From: Methanoregula sp.
GTDB lineage: Archaea; Halobacteriota; Methanomicrobia; Methanomicrobiales; Methanospirillaceae
Assembly (NCBI GenBank): GCA_030653335.1
Contig: JAURZP010000019.1
Coordinates: 1-5,048, forward strand
DNA: 5,048 nucleotides
Direction of reading: 5' to 3'
In this document: positions 1 through 5,048 of the stretch, one piece after another
Position numbering within the stretch: position 1 is the first letter of the stretch
How the letters are laid out: each line of letters starts with the position of its first letter
Translations under genes and position numbers: made by a program
The notes under the pieces: generated by a model
The model's database searches: none
What the model saw: only the letters and a program-made list of their open reading frames with translations
What the model was told of the DNA's origin: nothing

Positions 1-572
1 CCCCGATACCAGTGTGCCTCATCTATTACAATATACCGGAGATTGGCAAACAGCGGACGCCATTTCATGTGCCAGGACAGGACATGGTGAATCTCGTGGG
101 GATTTGATATAATAATCCGCGAGTTATCCCGTATAGCCACCCGTCTCGACTGGGGAGTATCCCCGTCATATATAGCGGGTTTAGCTGAAATGGTGGTATA
201 GTGTGCCATCTGCTCAAGGGTGGTGAGTTGATCGTTTGACAGCGCTTTTGTGGGGTACAGGTACAGTGCACGGGCATCGGGGTCTGCGTTCAGCGCGGTA
301 AAAACCGGAATGTTAAACGCCAGTGTCTTACCACTTGCTGTCGGAGTGGTGAGGATCACATTTTTACCGGCCCGTAAACAGTTGATGGCATCACACTGGT
401 GCGTGTAGAGCCGGATGCCATTCTGATGAAGATATGAAATGATACTGTCAGGAAGAGGTGTATCAAGTGTACCGTAGTGGGGAGGTTTTGGTTCAATAAT
501 TTCCGTATGCACTACGCGATTACGGTACACCGGGTTGGTATTGAGGAGCCGTATTACATCTTTAACAGCCAT
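1..572 (-). CDS. DEAD/DEAH-box helicase, YprA/MrfA-like (partial, C-terminus beyond the window)
   Basis: This is the N-terminal part (190 complete codons) of a superfamily 2 ATP-dependent helicase. Visible motifs in order are a Q-motif-like LYTHQ (residues 55-59), Walker A TPTASGKT (76-83), motif Ia YPTKALSNDQ (106-115), motif Ib SNPHEIHH (156-163) and the DEAH box VIDEAH (182-187), followed by WYRG. The PTASGKT, PTKALSNDQ and DEAHxYRG wording is typical of the YprA/MrfA family, whose Bacillus member is a DNA helicase used with the nuclease MrfB in repair of mitomycin C damage. The second RecA domain and the C-terminal zinc-binding domain of that family would lie outside the window. The ATG start at 572 has a strong GGGAGG ribosome site 5 nt upstream and overlaps the end of the upstream nuclease gene by 11 nt, so the two are almost certainly co-transcribed and translationally coupled. 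The helicase class is certain; the MrfA assignment rests on motifs plus the nuclease neighbour. Confidence 0.9.
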   Translation of the reverse strand, partial: MAVKDVIRLLNTNPVYRNRVVHTEIIEPKPPHYGTLDTPLPDSIISYLHQNGIRLYTHQCDAINCLRAGKNVILTTPTASGKTLAFNIPVFTALNADPDARALYLYPTKALSNDQLTTLEQMAHYTTISAKPAIYDGDTPQSRRVAIRDNSRIIISNPHEIHHVLSWHMKWRPLFANLRYIVIDEAHWYR

Positions 573-1650
573 AGGATCCTCCCATCAGATGGAAGAACAA
601 CAGGGCAAGCGAGATGATATCCTGCCGGTTGTGCTCCACAATCGGTACAAGAGGACCGCAATTACCGGTACGCAGGTACGTTTCATAAAATTCCGGCACC
701 ATCTGACCGGGGATGTCATCGTTGCGATGAATATGCAGGATCTCACGTTCAAGTGCGGTGAGACGCAGAGAGGGGAATTGGTCCCGCCACCTCCGGCGGC
801 TGAAATGCAGGACATCAAAATGCGGGGTACGGGTACATGCCGCAGTGCTCATACCATAGTAACCGAGCCGGTCATTGATGTATGGGAGATCGAACGCTTT
901 CCCGTTAAATGTCACCAGTGCTTTTCGTTCGCCCGACAAGTGGAGGATTGTTTCATACAGGGATGCCTGCTCTTCAGCGATATCGCGGAGCAGGTACTGG
1001 TGAACATTCAGGGCTCCATTTTCCATCACGCCAATGCCAAAGAGAATGATCGGCCGGGAGAACAGGCCCATTGTCTCGATATCAAGAAAGACATAATCCT
1101 CAGGTTCATGCAAACCCGCGGCTCCCAGCACCAATGGGTGTGATTTTGCATGCCGTTTACCAACCAGATCGATGATATCATACGAATCCTCACGACACAT
1201 GCAGTCAATGACGGGTTGGACATGCGATCTGTACTTAGGATGTCTGGCGAGATCATACAAGGTCTGGTAACCACGGGCACGGAGTCGTTTTTCCGTTGCC
1301 AGACCAACCCCCCGCACGAGAGTTAAATCGCGGATAATCGTGTTCCGGTAGTGAGTGAGATTGAATGTGGGCGGGTGGAGATGTTGAGAGGTCGTTAACG
1401 AGTAGCAGGTCCCGCATTCATTGGAGATCTCTTTTCCTGAAAAAACGGTTTCAAAAGATCGGTCATGATAACTTGCAATAAGATGTTCAAGCTGCTGTCG
1501 CGCCTGCTCATACTCTGATGAGAAGAGAACACTGTTTGAAAAACCCGCCCCAAATATGTTACCGTCACGCACAACTTCGTATTCCTTCAGCGTCTGCATG
1601 CGCTGGTGCCAGAGGGATCCGATGCGGGCAGGTGCATGTGTGGCAAACAT
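562..1650 (-). CDS. RNase H-like DEDD exonuclease, YprB/MrfB-like, with helix-hairpin-helix
   Basis: With the ATG at 1650 the protein has 362 residues. The C-terminal half is a DnaQ/RNase H-like exonuclease fold: motif I FLDIETMGL (188-196, D190 and E192), motif II VTFNGKAFDLP (246-256, D254) and motif III EHNRQDIISL (339-348, H340 and D344). These are the four acidic metal ligands of the DEDD family. Ahead of this, DLTLVRGVGLATEKRLRARG (108-127) reads as a helix-hairpin-helix DNA-binding element. The conserved block around HPLVLGAAGL and the FNGKxFDLP wording match the YprB/MrfB family, whose Bacillus member is a metal-dependent nuclease working with the helicase MrfA. A helicase of the matching family follows immediately, overlapping by 11 nt. 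A TTG at 1737 would add 29 residues (391 in all), but a TATA box placed for a transcript starting at about 1650 argues for the shorter form. Met18 (position 1599) is another possibility. No C-terminal TPR region is present. Confidence 0.86.
   Translation of the reverse strand: MFATHAPARIGSLWHQRMQTLKEYEVVRDGNIFGAGFSNSVLFSSEYEQARQQLEHLIASYHDRSFETVFSGKEISNECGTCYSLTTSQHLHPPTFNLTHYRNTIIRDLTLVRGVGLATEKRLRARGYQTLYDLARHPKYRSHVQPVIDCMCREDSYDIIDLVGKRHAKSHPLVLGAAGLHEPEDYVFLDIETMGLFSRPIILFGIGVMENGALNVHQYLLRDIAEEQASLYETILHLSGERKALVTFNGKAFDLPYINDRLGYYGMSTAACTRTPHFDVLHFSRRRWRDQFPSLRLTALEREILHIHRNDDIPGQMVPEFYETYLRTGNCGPLVPIVEHNRQDIISLALLFFHLMGGSYGC
578..583 (-). promoter_or_regulatory. Shine-Dalgarno site of the helicase gene inside the upstream nuclease gene
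   Basis: On the minus strand GGGAGGATCC lies directly before the helicase ATG, with 5 nt between GGGAGG and the start codon. It closely resembles the archaeal consensus GGAGGTGATC. It sits within the last codons (Gly-Gly-Ser) of the nuclease gene, which means ribosomes finishing that gene can restart on the helicase. It fixes the helicase start at 572. Confidence 0.8.
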
Positions 1651-1676
1651 CGTCAGAATAGCAATCCAGAAATGAA

Positions 1677-1685
1677 CATATAAAC
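1677..1685 (-). promoter_or_regulatory. TATA box of the nuclease-helicase operon (near-leaderless)
   Basis: On the minus strand GTTTATATG (1685 down to 1677) follows a purine-rich CGGAA that could serve as a BRE. Its centre is about 30 nt upstream of the ATG at 1650. Archaeal transcription usually starts 25-27 nt after the TATA centre, so the transcript would begin within a few bases of that ATG. This fits the absence of a Shine-Dalgarno site there and supports 1650 as the start. Confidence 0.55.
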
Positions 1686-1744
1686 TTCCGGCCGTGCAGT
1701 GTGAAAGTGAAAATAACGCTCGTGTCCGATGGCACAATGAGACG

Positions 1745-1751
1745 TTTAATC
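1745..1751 (+). promoter_or_regulatory. Possible TATA box of the HAD phosphatase gene
   Basis: CGTTTAATC (TATA-like part 1745-1751) lies in the 187-bp divergent region. It would place the transcript start near 1771-1776, just before a GGTGA at 1781-1785. The same octamer CGTTTAAT occurs at 4793-4800 before the sufC-like gene. Rated low because it is a short AT-rich word. Confidence 0.3.
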
Positions 1752-1837
1752 ATTGCGGGGACACAATTCTTCTGGCATCAGGTGATTCCGTGAAAAACCG
1801 GGCATTTGGCCGGGACAGTGATGCTGGTTGGGAAAGC

Positions 1838-2608
1838 ATGAAAGGAATAAAGGGCATTCTCATCGATCTTGACGGTGTTCTCTACGTGGGGGACCAGCCT
1901 GTTGAAGGAGCGCAGACCACTATCGAATCTCTTATGCAAAAAGACTACACTCTCAGGTTTGTCTCCAATACAACGCGGAAATGCAAAAAGACCATTACTA
2001 ACCGGTTATCCGCCATGGGGTTTAGCATACCGGAGGAATATATTTTCACTCCGCCCCTTGCAGCCGTTGCTTATATGAAAAAAACCGGCAAACAGCATTG
2101 CTATCTTCTCACAACGGGCGACGTATATCAGGATTTTGAGCGGGTTTGTGCACAGGATACCAGTGCAAAGAAAGATTACGTGATTGTCGGGGATGCGGGG
2201 GAGACGATTACATATGACCGTCTCAATGCTGCTTTCCGCTACCTCATGGAGGGAGCTGAACTGATTGCACTTGAAAAAGACCGGTACTGGATGGCACATG
2301 ATGGTCTATCTCTTTCAGCCGGACCGTTTGTGCAGGCACTTGAATTTGCGGCAGGAAAGACAGCAACGATTATGGGGAAACCATCAAAAGCGTTTTTTGA
2401 TCTTGCATTGCGTGACATGGATTTACAATCCGGACAGGTTGCGATGATTGGAGATGACATTATCACTGACATTGGGGGAGCTCACAATGCCGGAATGAGG
2501 AGCATTCTGGTCAGAACAGGAAAATTCCGTGAAGAAGCATTGAAGAATACGATGATAAAACCAACGCATATCATCGATTCCATTGCTCACCTGAAAAATA
2601 TTCTTTGA
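1838..2608 (+). CDS. HAD superfamily subfamily IIA phosphatase (NagD/LHPP-like)
   Basis: This 256-residue protein is a complete HAD hydrolase with a C2 cap. Motif I is IDLDGVLYVGD (9-19), with D10 the expected nucleophile and D12 the general acid/base. Motif II is FVSNTT (41-46, S43). Motif III is GKPSKAFF (180-187, K181). Motif IV is IGDDIITDIGGA (204-215, D206 and D211). The cap lies between motifs II and III (about 72-178). Length and motif wording fit the NagD/p-nitrophenylphosphatase/LHPP group of soluble cytoplasmic phosphatases; the substrate cannot be read from the sequence. The ATG at 1838 gives the usual family start (catalytic loop about 10 residues in) but has a poor ribosome site. 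A GTG at 1790 with GGTGA at 1781-1785 would add 16 residues, and a GTG at 1694 would add 48 with no family support. The transglutaminase-like gene follows after 31 nt and could share its transcript. Confidence 0.92.
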   Translation: MKGIKGILIDLDGVLYVGDQPVEGAQTTIESLMQKDYTLRFVSNTTRKCKKTITNRLSAMGFSIPEEYIFTPPLAAVAYMKKTGKQHCYLLTTGDVYQDFERVCAQDTSAKKDYVIVGDAGETITYDRLNAAFRYLMEGAELIALEKDRYWMAHDGLSLSAGPFVQALEFAAGKTATIMGKPSKAFFDLALRDMDLQSGQVAMIGDDIITDIGGAHNAGMRSILVRTGKFREEALKNTMIKPTHIIDSIAHLKNIL

Positions 2609-2613
2609 CCGGC

Positions 2614-2632
2614 ACTTATAATAAAATAAGGA
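2614..2632 (+). promoter_or_regulatory. AT-rich leader with Shine-Dalgarno site of the transglutaminase-like gene
   Basis: AAGGA at 2628-2632 lies 7 nt before the ATG at 2640 and sets that start. The preceding ACTTATAATAAAAT (2614-2627) resembles a TATA box, but it is only about 21 nt from the ATG, so a transcript from it would begin inside the gene. Read-through from the HAD gene is the simpler explanation. Confidence 0.45.
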
Positions 2633-2639
2633 CAGACGC

Positions 2640-3758
2640 ATGACAAATAAAATAATAGTTTTTTTCATAGGTTTCTTATTTATATTTGCAATAGTCGTAT
2701 CGGCAGCGTATGTGGGAGGACTCATTCTGCCCCGTGCGTCTGTTGTTTCACCACATATTGTCCCAATATCCTCTGATTTACCGCCCATCCTCTCTACCCA
2801 TTCATATCCTTTTTTGCAGGAGATCATTACGATCACGGTACCGGTCCGTGATTCTGTGTACCGTGGTGCTAAAATTACCGATAAAGAGGTTATTCTCTAC
2901 GGCAATGTATCCGAAGAGATCTGGGTTGCGGACAGTTACCGCTCCATGGTAAATGACCCGGCACAGGACGATTTTTACCGTACTCTGGCAGGGGGATTTA
3001 AAAATCTAAAAGACAGCAACGGGCTTTCTGACGATGAATACCTCGAACTGATAACCACGTTCGTCCAGTCACTTCGATACGAGACACTTACGGACAATCC
3101 CGCAAAATTTCCGGTTGAGACTGTTGTTGATGGTTCGGGAGACTGTGATGACAAAAGCCTGCTTCTGGCCGGACTCCTTTCCCGTGAAGGTTACAAGGTT
3201 GCCCTGATGTCGTTTGTACCAGAGGCGCATATGGCAGTCGGTGTAGCTGCTGACGATTATCTCTATAAAAACACCGGTTACACCTACATTGAGACCACAA
3301 ATATCTCCTTTGTCGGGGTTCCCGCTGAAACACTAAAAGGGGGTCTCACGCTGCAATCAAGCCCGATTATTATTCCGATAGGTAATGGCACAAAGATCTA
3401 TACCAGCGGTAAAGAAACACGATATATAAACAATGCATATCTTCAATCTGAACAGAAATCAAATGAACTTGGACAACAGCTAAAGAGCCTTGAGTCGGAT
3501 CTCAAGGAGCGGCAGGAAAGAATCACTCAACTCGAATCACAGATGCAGAGCATGAGAGGTTCTGGCAATATCCAGAATTATAATGCACGGGTATCAGTGC
3601 ACAACGGGTTGGTCTCTGACTACAATACCCATCTGAGCACGTACCGGGCACTCTTTGCCCAGTATGAAAAAACGGTTCAGGTCCACAACTATATCCTCGA
3701 ACATGAGTTCGACAGGCCGGGCGTTTATGAATATGTGAGACAGAATATGCCGGGATGA
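2640..3758 (+). CDS. Membrane-anchored transglutaminase-like domain protein with C-terminal coiled coil
   Basis: The 372-residue protein starts with a short basic N-terminus and one hydrophobic segment (about 5-30), read as a signal anchor or uncleaved signal peptide that puts the rest outside the cytoplasmic membrane. After a linker (32-65) comes a transglutaminase/cysteine-protease-like core. It has LVQSL-type helix FVQSLRYET (141-149), the catalytic cysteine in GSGDCDDKS (165-173, C169), the histidine in PEAHMAVGV (194-202, H197), and an acidic third residue likely in YIETT (216-220, E218). Residues about 266-306 are a heptad-rich charged coiled coil (QLKSLESDLKERQERITQLE is its core). A further helical stretch rich in Asn, Tyr and His follows (about 311-355). 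The catalytic Cys and His are present, so activity is plausible, but the reaction (crosslinking, proteolysis or deamidation) and substrate are unknown. It lies 31 nt after the HAD gene on the same strand, and no functional link to it is evident. Confidence 0.88.
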   Translation: MTNKIIVFFIGFLFIFAIVVSAAYVGGLILPRASVVSPHIVPISSDLPPILSTHSYPFLQEIITITVPVRDSVYRGAKITDKEVILYGNVSEEIWVADSYRSMVNDPAQDDFYRTLAGGFKNLKDSNGLSDDEYLELITTFVQSLRYETLTDNPAKFPVETVVDGSGDCDDKSLLLAGLLSREGYKVALMSFVPEAHMAVGVAADDYLYKNTGYTYIETTNISFVGVPAETLKGGLTLQSSPIIIPIGNGTKIYTSGKETRYINNAYLQSEQKSNELGQQLKSLESDLKERQERITQLESQMQSMRGSGNIQNYNARVSVHNGLVSDYNTHLSTYRALFAQYEKTVQVHNYILEHEFDRPGVYEYVRQNMPG

Positions 3759-3776
3759 CGGTAGATCTTCTGCTCA

Positions 3777-3788
3777 TTTTTATTTATT
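3777..3788 (+). terminator. T-rich termination stretch after the transglutaminase-like gene
   Basis: TTTTTATTTATT lies 18 nt after the stop codon at 3758. Archaeal RNA polymerase commonly terminates at oligo-T stretches without a hairpin. The stretch overlaps the last codons of the convergent methyltransferase gene, and no clear stem precedes it. Confidence 0.4.
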
Positions 3789-4697
3789 CAGATCATTTAT
3801 TGTGAGAATCGCTGGAGTGGGATACCCTGCTGATGATTCTGTTGCCACATCTGCCCCGTTCAAACGTTTCAGTGCCATGTTGCAGTACTGCTCCGAGATA
3901 TCGATTCCAACAAAACGGCGCCCTTGTTTCCAGGCTACAAGACTTGTAGTGCCTGCACCATTGAAAGGATCGAGTACGATATCATTTTTGTACGAGAAGA
4001 GTTTCATCAGTCTCCGTGGAAGTTCTTCAGGAAACATGGCCGGATGTTCGTAATCCTTCATACGTATCTCAGATGCAAATGTCCACTTTCCGAGCACCCA
4101 CTCCTTGAACTCCTCGCTTGTGATATCCATATCCTCACGTCTGCCGGTCTTCTTGTGGGTCTCCTTGTCAAAGACCTCGATGAATTCCCATGTGTATTTG
4201 ATATAGGGCATAGAGGGGGATTTCCAGCTTCCCCATGCGGTGAACTTTGCATTGTAGTTGTTCTTCTCCCAGAGAAATTCTGCTTTCCAGAGAAGCCCGA
4301 GCCGGGCAAGCTGGCAGGAAATAATATGATGGGTAGGGACATAATCCGAAAAGAGCGGCTGAACATTTACAGCCATACGGCCACCCGGTTTGAGCACGCG
4401 CTCGCATTCTTTCCAGACCAAAAGAAGCTTATCGAAATACTCATTCCATTCATGCGTGTCATCGTGAGGATCCTGCGCATAGGTGTGCCCGAAGTTGTAT
4501 GGCGGCGATGTGATGATAAGATCGATACTACGGTCCGGAATAAATGCAAGAACATCCTGTGCATCCCCACATACGATACGGTTCACAAACGGGTTTATTT
4601 CCGGGGATTCAGCGGTTAGAAATTTCTTATTGGCATTCTTTGAACCCTGCCTGACTCTTGTCTTACCTTCCTTATCCTGAACTTTATCAACCCTCAA
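3780..4697 (-). CDS. Beta-class DNA amino-methyltransferase (N6-adenine or N4-cytosine)
   Basis: This enzyme would transfer a methyl group from S-adenosylmethionine to an exocyclic amino group in DNA. Numbered from the TTG at 4697 (305 residues), the catalytic motif IV TSPPYN is at 63-68, ERVLKPGGRMAVN (99-111) forms the following motif V-VII region, and a long variable stretch with many Trp and Tyr (about 137-215) is the probable target-recognition domain. Motif X is HPAMFPEELPRRL (218-230), motif I, which binds AdoMet, is DPFNGAGTT (243-251), and motif II is GIDIS (264-268). The order IV, recognition domain, X, I defines the beta class. TSPPY is seen in both m4C and m6A enzymes, so base and site cannot be told. 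No in-frame ATG exists before residue 108. TTG 4697 is the first possible start after an in-frame stop; GTG 4586 (residue 38) would still keep all motifs. The first 35 residues are lysine- and arginine-rich. No endonuclease gene adjoins, so it may be an orphan enzyme. Confidence 0.93.
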   Translation of the reverse strand: MRVDKVQDKEGKTRVRQGSKNANKKFLTAESPEINPFVNRIVCGDAQDVLAFIPDRSIDLIITSPPYNFGHTYAQDPHDDTHEWNEYFDKLLLVWKECERVLKPGGRMAVNVQPLFSDYVPTHHIISCQLARLGLLWKAEFLWEKNNYNAKFTAWGSWKSPSMPYIKYTWEFIEVFDKETHKKTGRREDMDITSEEFKEWVLGKWTFASEIRMKDYEHPAMFPEELPRRLMKLFSYKNDIVLDPFNGAGTTSLVAWKQGRRFVGIDISEQYCNMALKRLNGADVATESSAGYPTPAILTINDLNK

Positions 4698-4761
4698 AAA
4701 ATATCAATCCAGTGTGTAAATTGCTATCCGGGAGGTTAAAAGATAACGAAATACCTGTATC

Positions 4762-4787
4762 CACCCTTACCAATTGATAGTAAGGTG
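4762..4787. repeat. Imperfect inverted repeat upstream of the sufC-like gene
   Basis: The arms CACCCTTAC (4762-4770) and GTAAGGTG (4780-4787) are complementary with one bulged C, separated by a 9-nt spacer CAATTGATA. The pair ends 7 nt before the TATA-like box at 4795, a position typical of a regulator-binding site or activator site. It could also form a weak hairpin, but no T-run follows on the plus strand, so a terminator is unlikely. Confidence 0.5.
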
Positions 4788-4828
4788 AAAAGCGTTTAAT
4801 GCAGCAATCAACATATTCTTACCGATTG
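4766..4828 (+). repeat. Direct repeat CTTACCRATTG flanking the sufC-like core promoter
   Basis: CTTACCAATTG at 4766-4776 recurs as CTTACCGATTG at 4818-4828, a match of 10 in 11 bases. One copy is upstream of the TATA-like box and the other spans the expected transcript start. The first copy overlaps the left arm of the inverted repeat at 4762-4787, giving three CTTAC half-sites in 63 bp. Confidence 0.5.
4795..4801 (+). promoter_or_regulatory. Probable TATA box of the sufC-like gene
   Basis: TTTAATG (4795-4801) follows the purine-rich GTGAAAAGCG, a reasonable BRE. Its centre at 4798 predicts a transcript start near 4824, giving a 5' leader of about 9 nt before the ATG at 4833. This agrees with the lack of any Shine-Dalgarno sequence immediately upstream of that ATG. 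Confidence 0.45.
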
Positions 4829-4832
4829 TTTT

Positions 4833-5048
4833 ATGTTGCAGATTAAAAACTTGTATGTCAATGTCGGAGACAAAGAAGTTTTGCACGACATAAATCTCCA
4901 TATTGACGATGGAGAAACACATGTTCTGCTGGGTCCCAATGGATCCGGAAAAACAACGCTTCTCATGACCCTGATGGGTTATTCCAACTATACGGTGACA
5001 AAAGGGTCGATTACCTATAATGGTGAAGATGTAACGAACATGCACGCT
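4833..5048 (+). CDS. sufC: SufC-like Fe-S cluster assembly ABC ATPase (partial, continues beyond the window)
   Basis: The first 72 codons of an ABC ATPase run to the right edge. MLQIKNLYVNVGDKEVL opens like SufC, with the conserved LGPNGSGKTTLL Walker A motif at 33-44 (K40 and T41 bind nucleotide phosphates). The stretch GYSNYTVTKGSITYNGEDVT (49-68) matches the SufC signature of a Y-x-V-T-x-G-x-I-x-x-x-G-E-D pattern, which separates SufC from transport ATPases. SufC is a cytoplasmic ATPase that works with SufB (and SufD where present) to assemble iron-sulfur clusters; archaea usually encode sufB next to it, so a sufB-like gene is expected just downstream. The signature motif, Walker B and H-loop are beyond the window. 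The ATG at 4833 lacks a Shine-Dalgarno site but lies about 9 nt after the predicted transcript start. A transporter ATPase is the alternative, judged unlikely. Confidence 0.87.
   Translation, partial: MLQIKNLYVNVGDKEVLHDINLHIDDGETHVLLGPNGSGKTTLLMTLMGYSNYTVTKGSITYNGEDVTNMHA

Noticed and set aside
535..1143. A 202-codon plus-strand open frame
   Set aside because: It lies antisense to the nuclease gene, whose catalytic motifs are intact; it shows no recognisable family and no ribosome site.
1195..1416. Cysteines in the nuclease (C79, C82, C150, C152) as an iron-sulfur cluster
   Set aside because: CxxC plus CxC is suggestive, but no four-cysteine cluster pattern known for this family is matched and conservation cannot be judged from one sequence.
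1694..1837. GTG at 1694 as the start of the HAD phosphatase
   Set aside because: It would add 48 residues with no family support and would begin inside the divergent promoter region, upstream of the possible TATA box at 1745.
3924..4619. A 231-codon plus-strand open frame
   Set aside because: It is the antisense shadow of the DNA methyltransferase, which has all its family motifs.
3780..4697. Naming the methyltransferase as a CTAG-specific enzyme
   Set aside because: CTAG is absent from the window, but CTAG is rare in many prokaryotes and the residues after TSPPY (NFGHTY) give no independent support, so specificity is left open.
4698..4832. tRNA, small RNA or riboswitch in the divergent region
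   Set aside because: Only a short bulged stem was found; no cloverleaf, conserved riboswitch core or terminator was seen.
4767..5045. A 92-codon minus-strand open frame
   Set aside because: It is antisense to the sufC-like gene, whose Walker A and family signature are clear.

Overview
The window looks like chromosomal DNA from a methanogenic euryarchaeon, most plausibly of the order Methanomicrobiales. The supporting signs are AT-rich TATA-like boxes at archaeal spacing, GGAGG and GGTGA Shine-Dalgarno sequences, near-leaderless gene starts, GC content close to one half by eye, and archaeal-type gene families. No rRNA or tag gene is present to fix the taxon, so this is an inference. No tRNA, CRISPR array, insertion sequence or phage gene was seen, and genes fill almost the whole window.

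Region by region: (1) 1-1650, minus strand, is a two-gene operon. A YprB/MrfB-like DEDD exonuclease (562-1650) comes first and overlaps by 11 nt a YprA/MrfA-like DEAH helicase (572 to beyond position 1, so its C-terminal part is missing). In Bacillus subtilis the MrfA helicase and MrfB nuclease act together in repair of mitomycin C damage, and this is a candidate archaeal counterpart. (2) 1651-1837 is a 187-bp divergent promoter region. (3) 1838-3758, plus strand, holds a HAD-IIA phosphatase followed 31 nt later by a membrane-anchored transglutaminase-like protein with a C-terminal coiled coil. (4) 3780-4697, minus strand, is a beta-class DNA amino-methyltransferase converging on the previous gene, with no visible partner endonuclease. 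(5) 4698-4832 is a 135-bp divergent regulatory region carrying a TATA-like box flanked by repeated CTTACC half-sites. (6) 4833 to the right edge, plus strand, is the start of a SufC-like ABC ATPase for iron-sulfur cluster assembly.

The helicase and nuclease are the only clear functional partnership. The methyltransferase may be a housekeeping orphan enzyme. The most notable observations are the reversed, tightly overlapping nuclease-helicase pair with a domain layout unlike that of the Bacillus protein, the repeat architecture around the sufC promoter, and the complete absence of the tetranucleotide CTAG from all 5048 bases. I found no strong evidence for a wholly new system.
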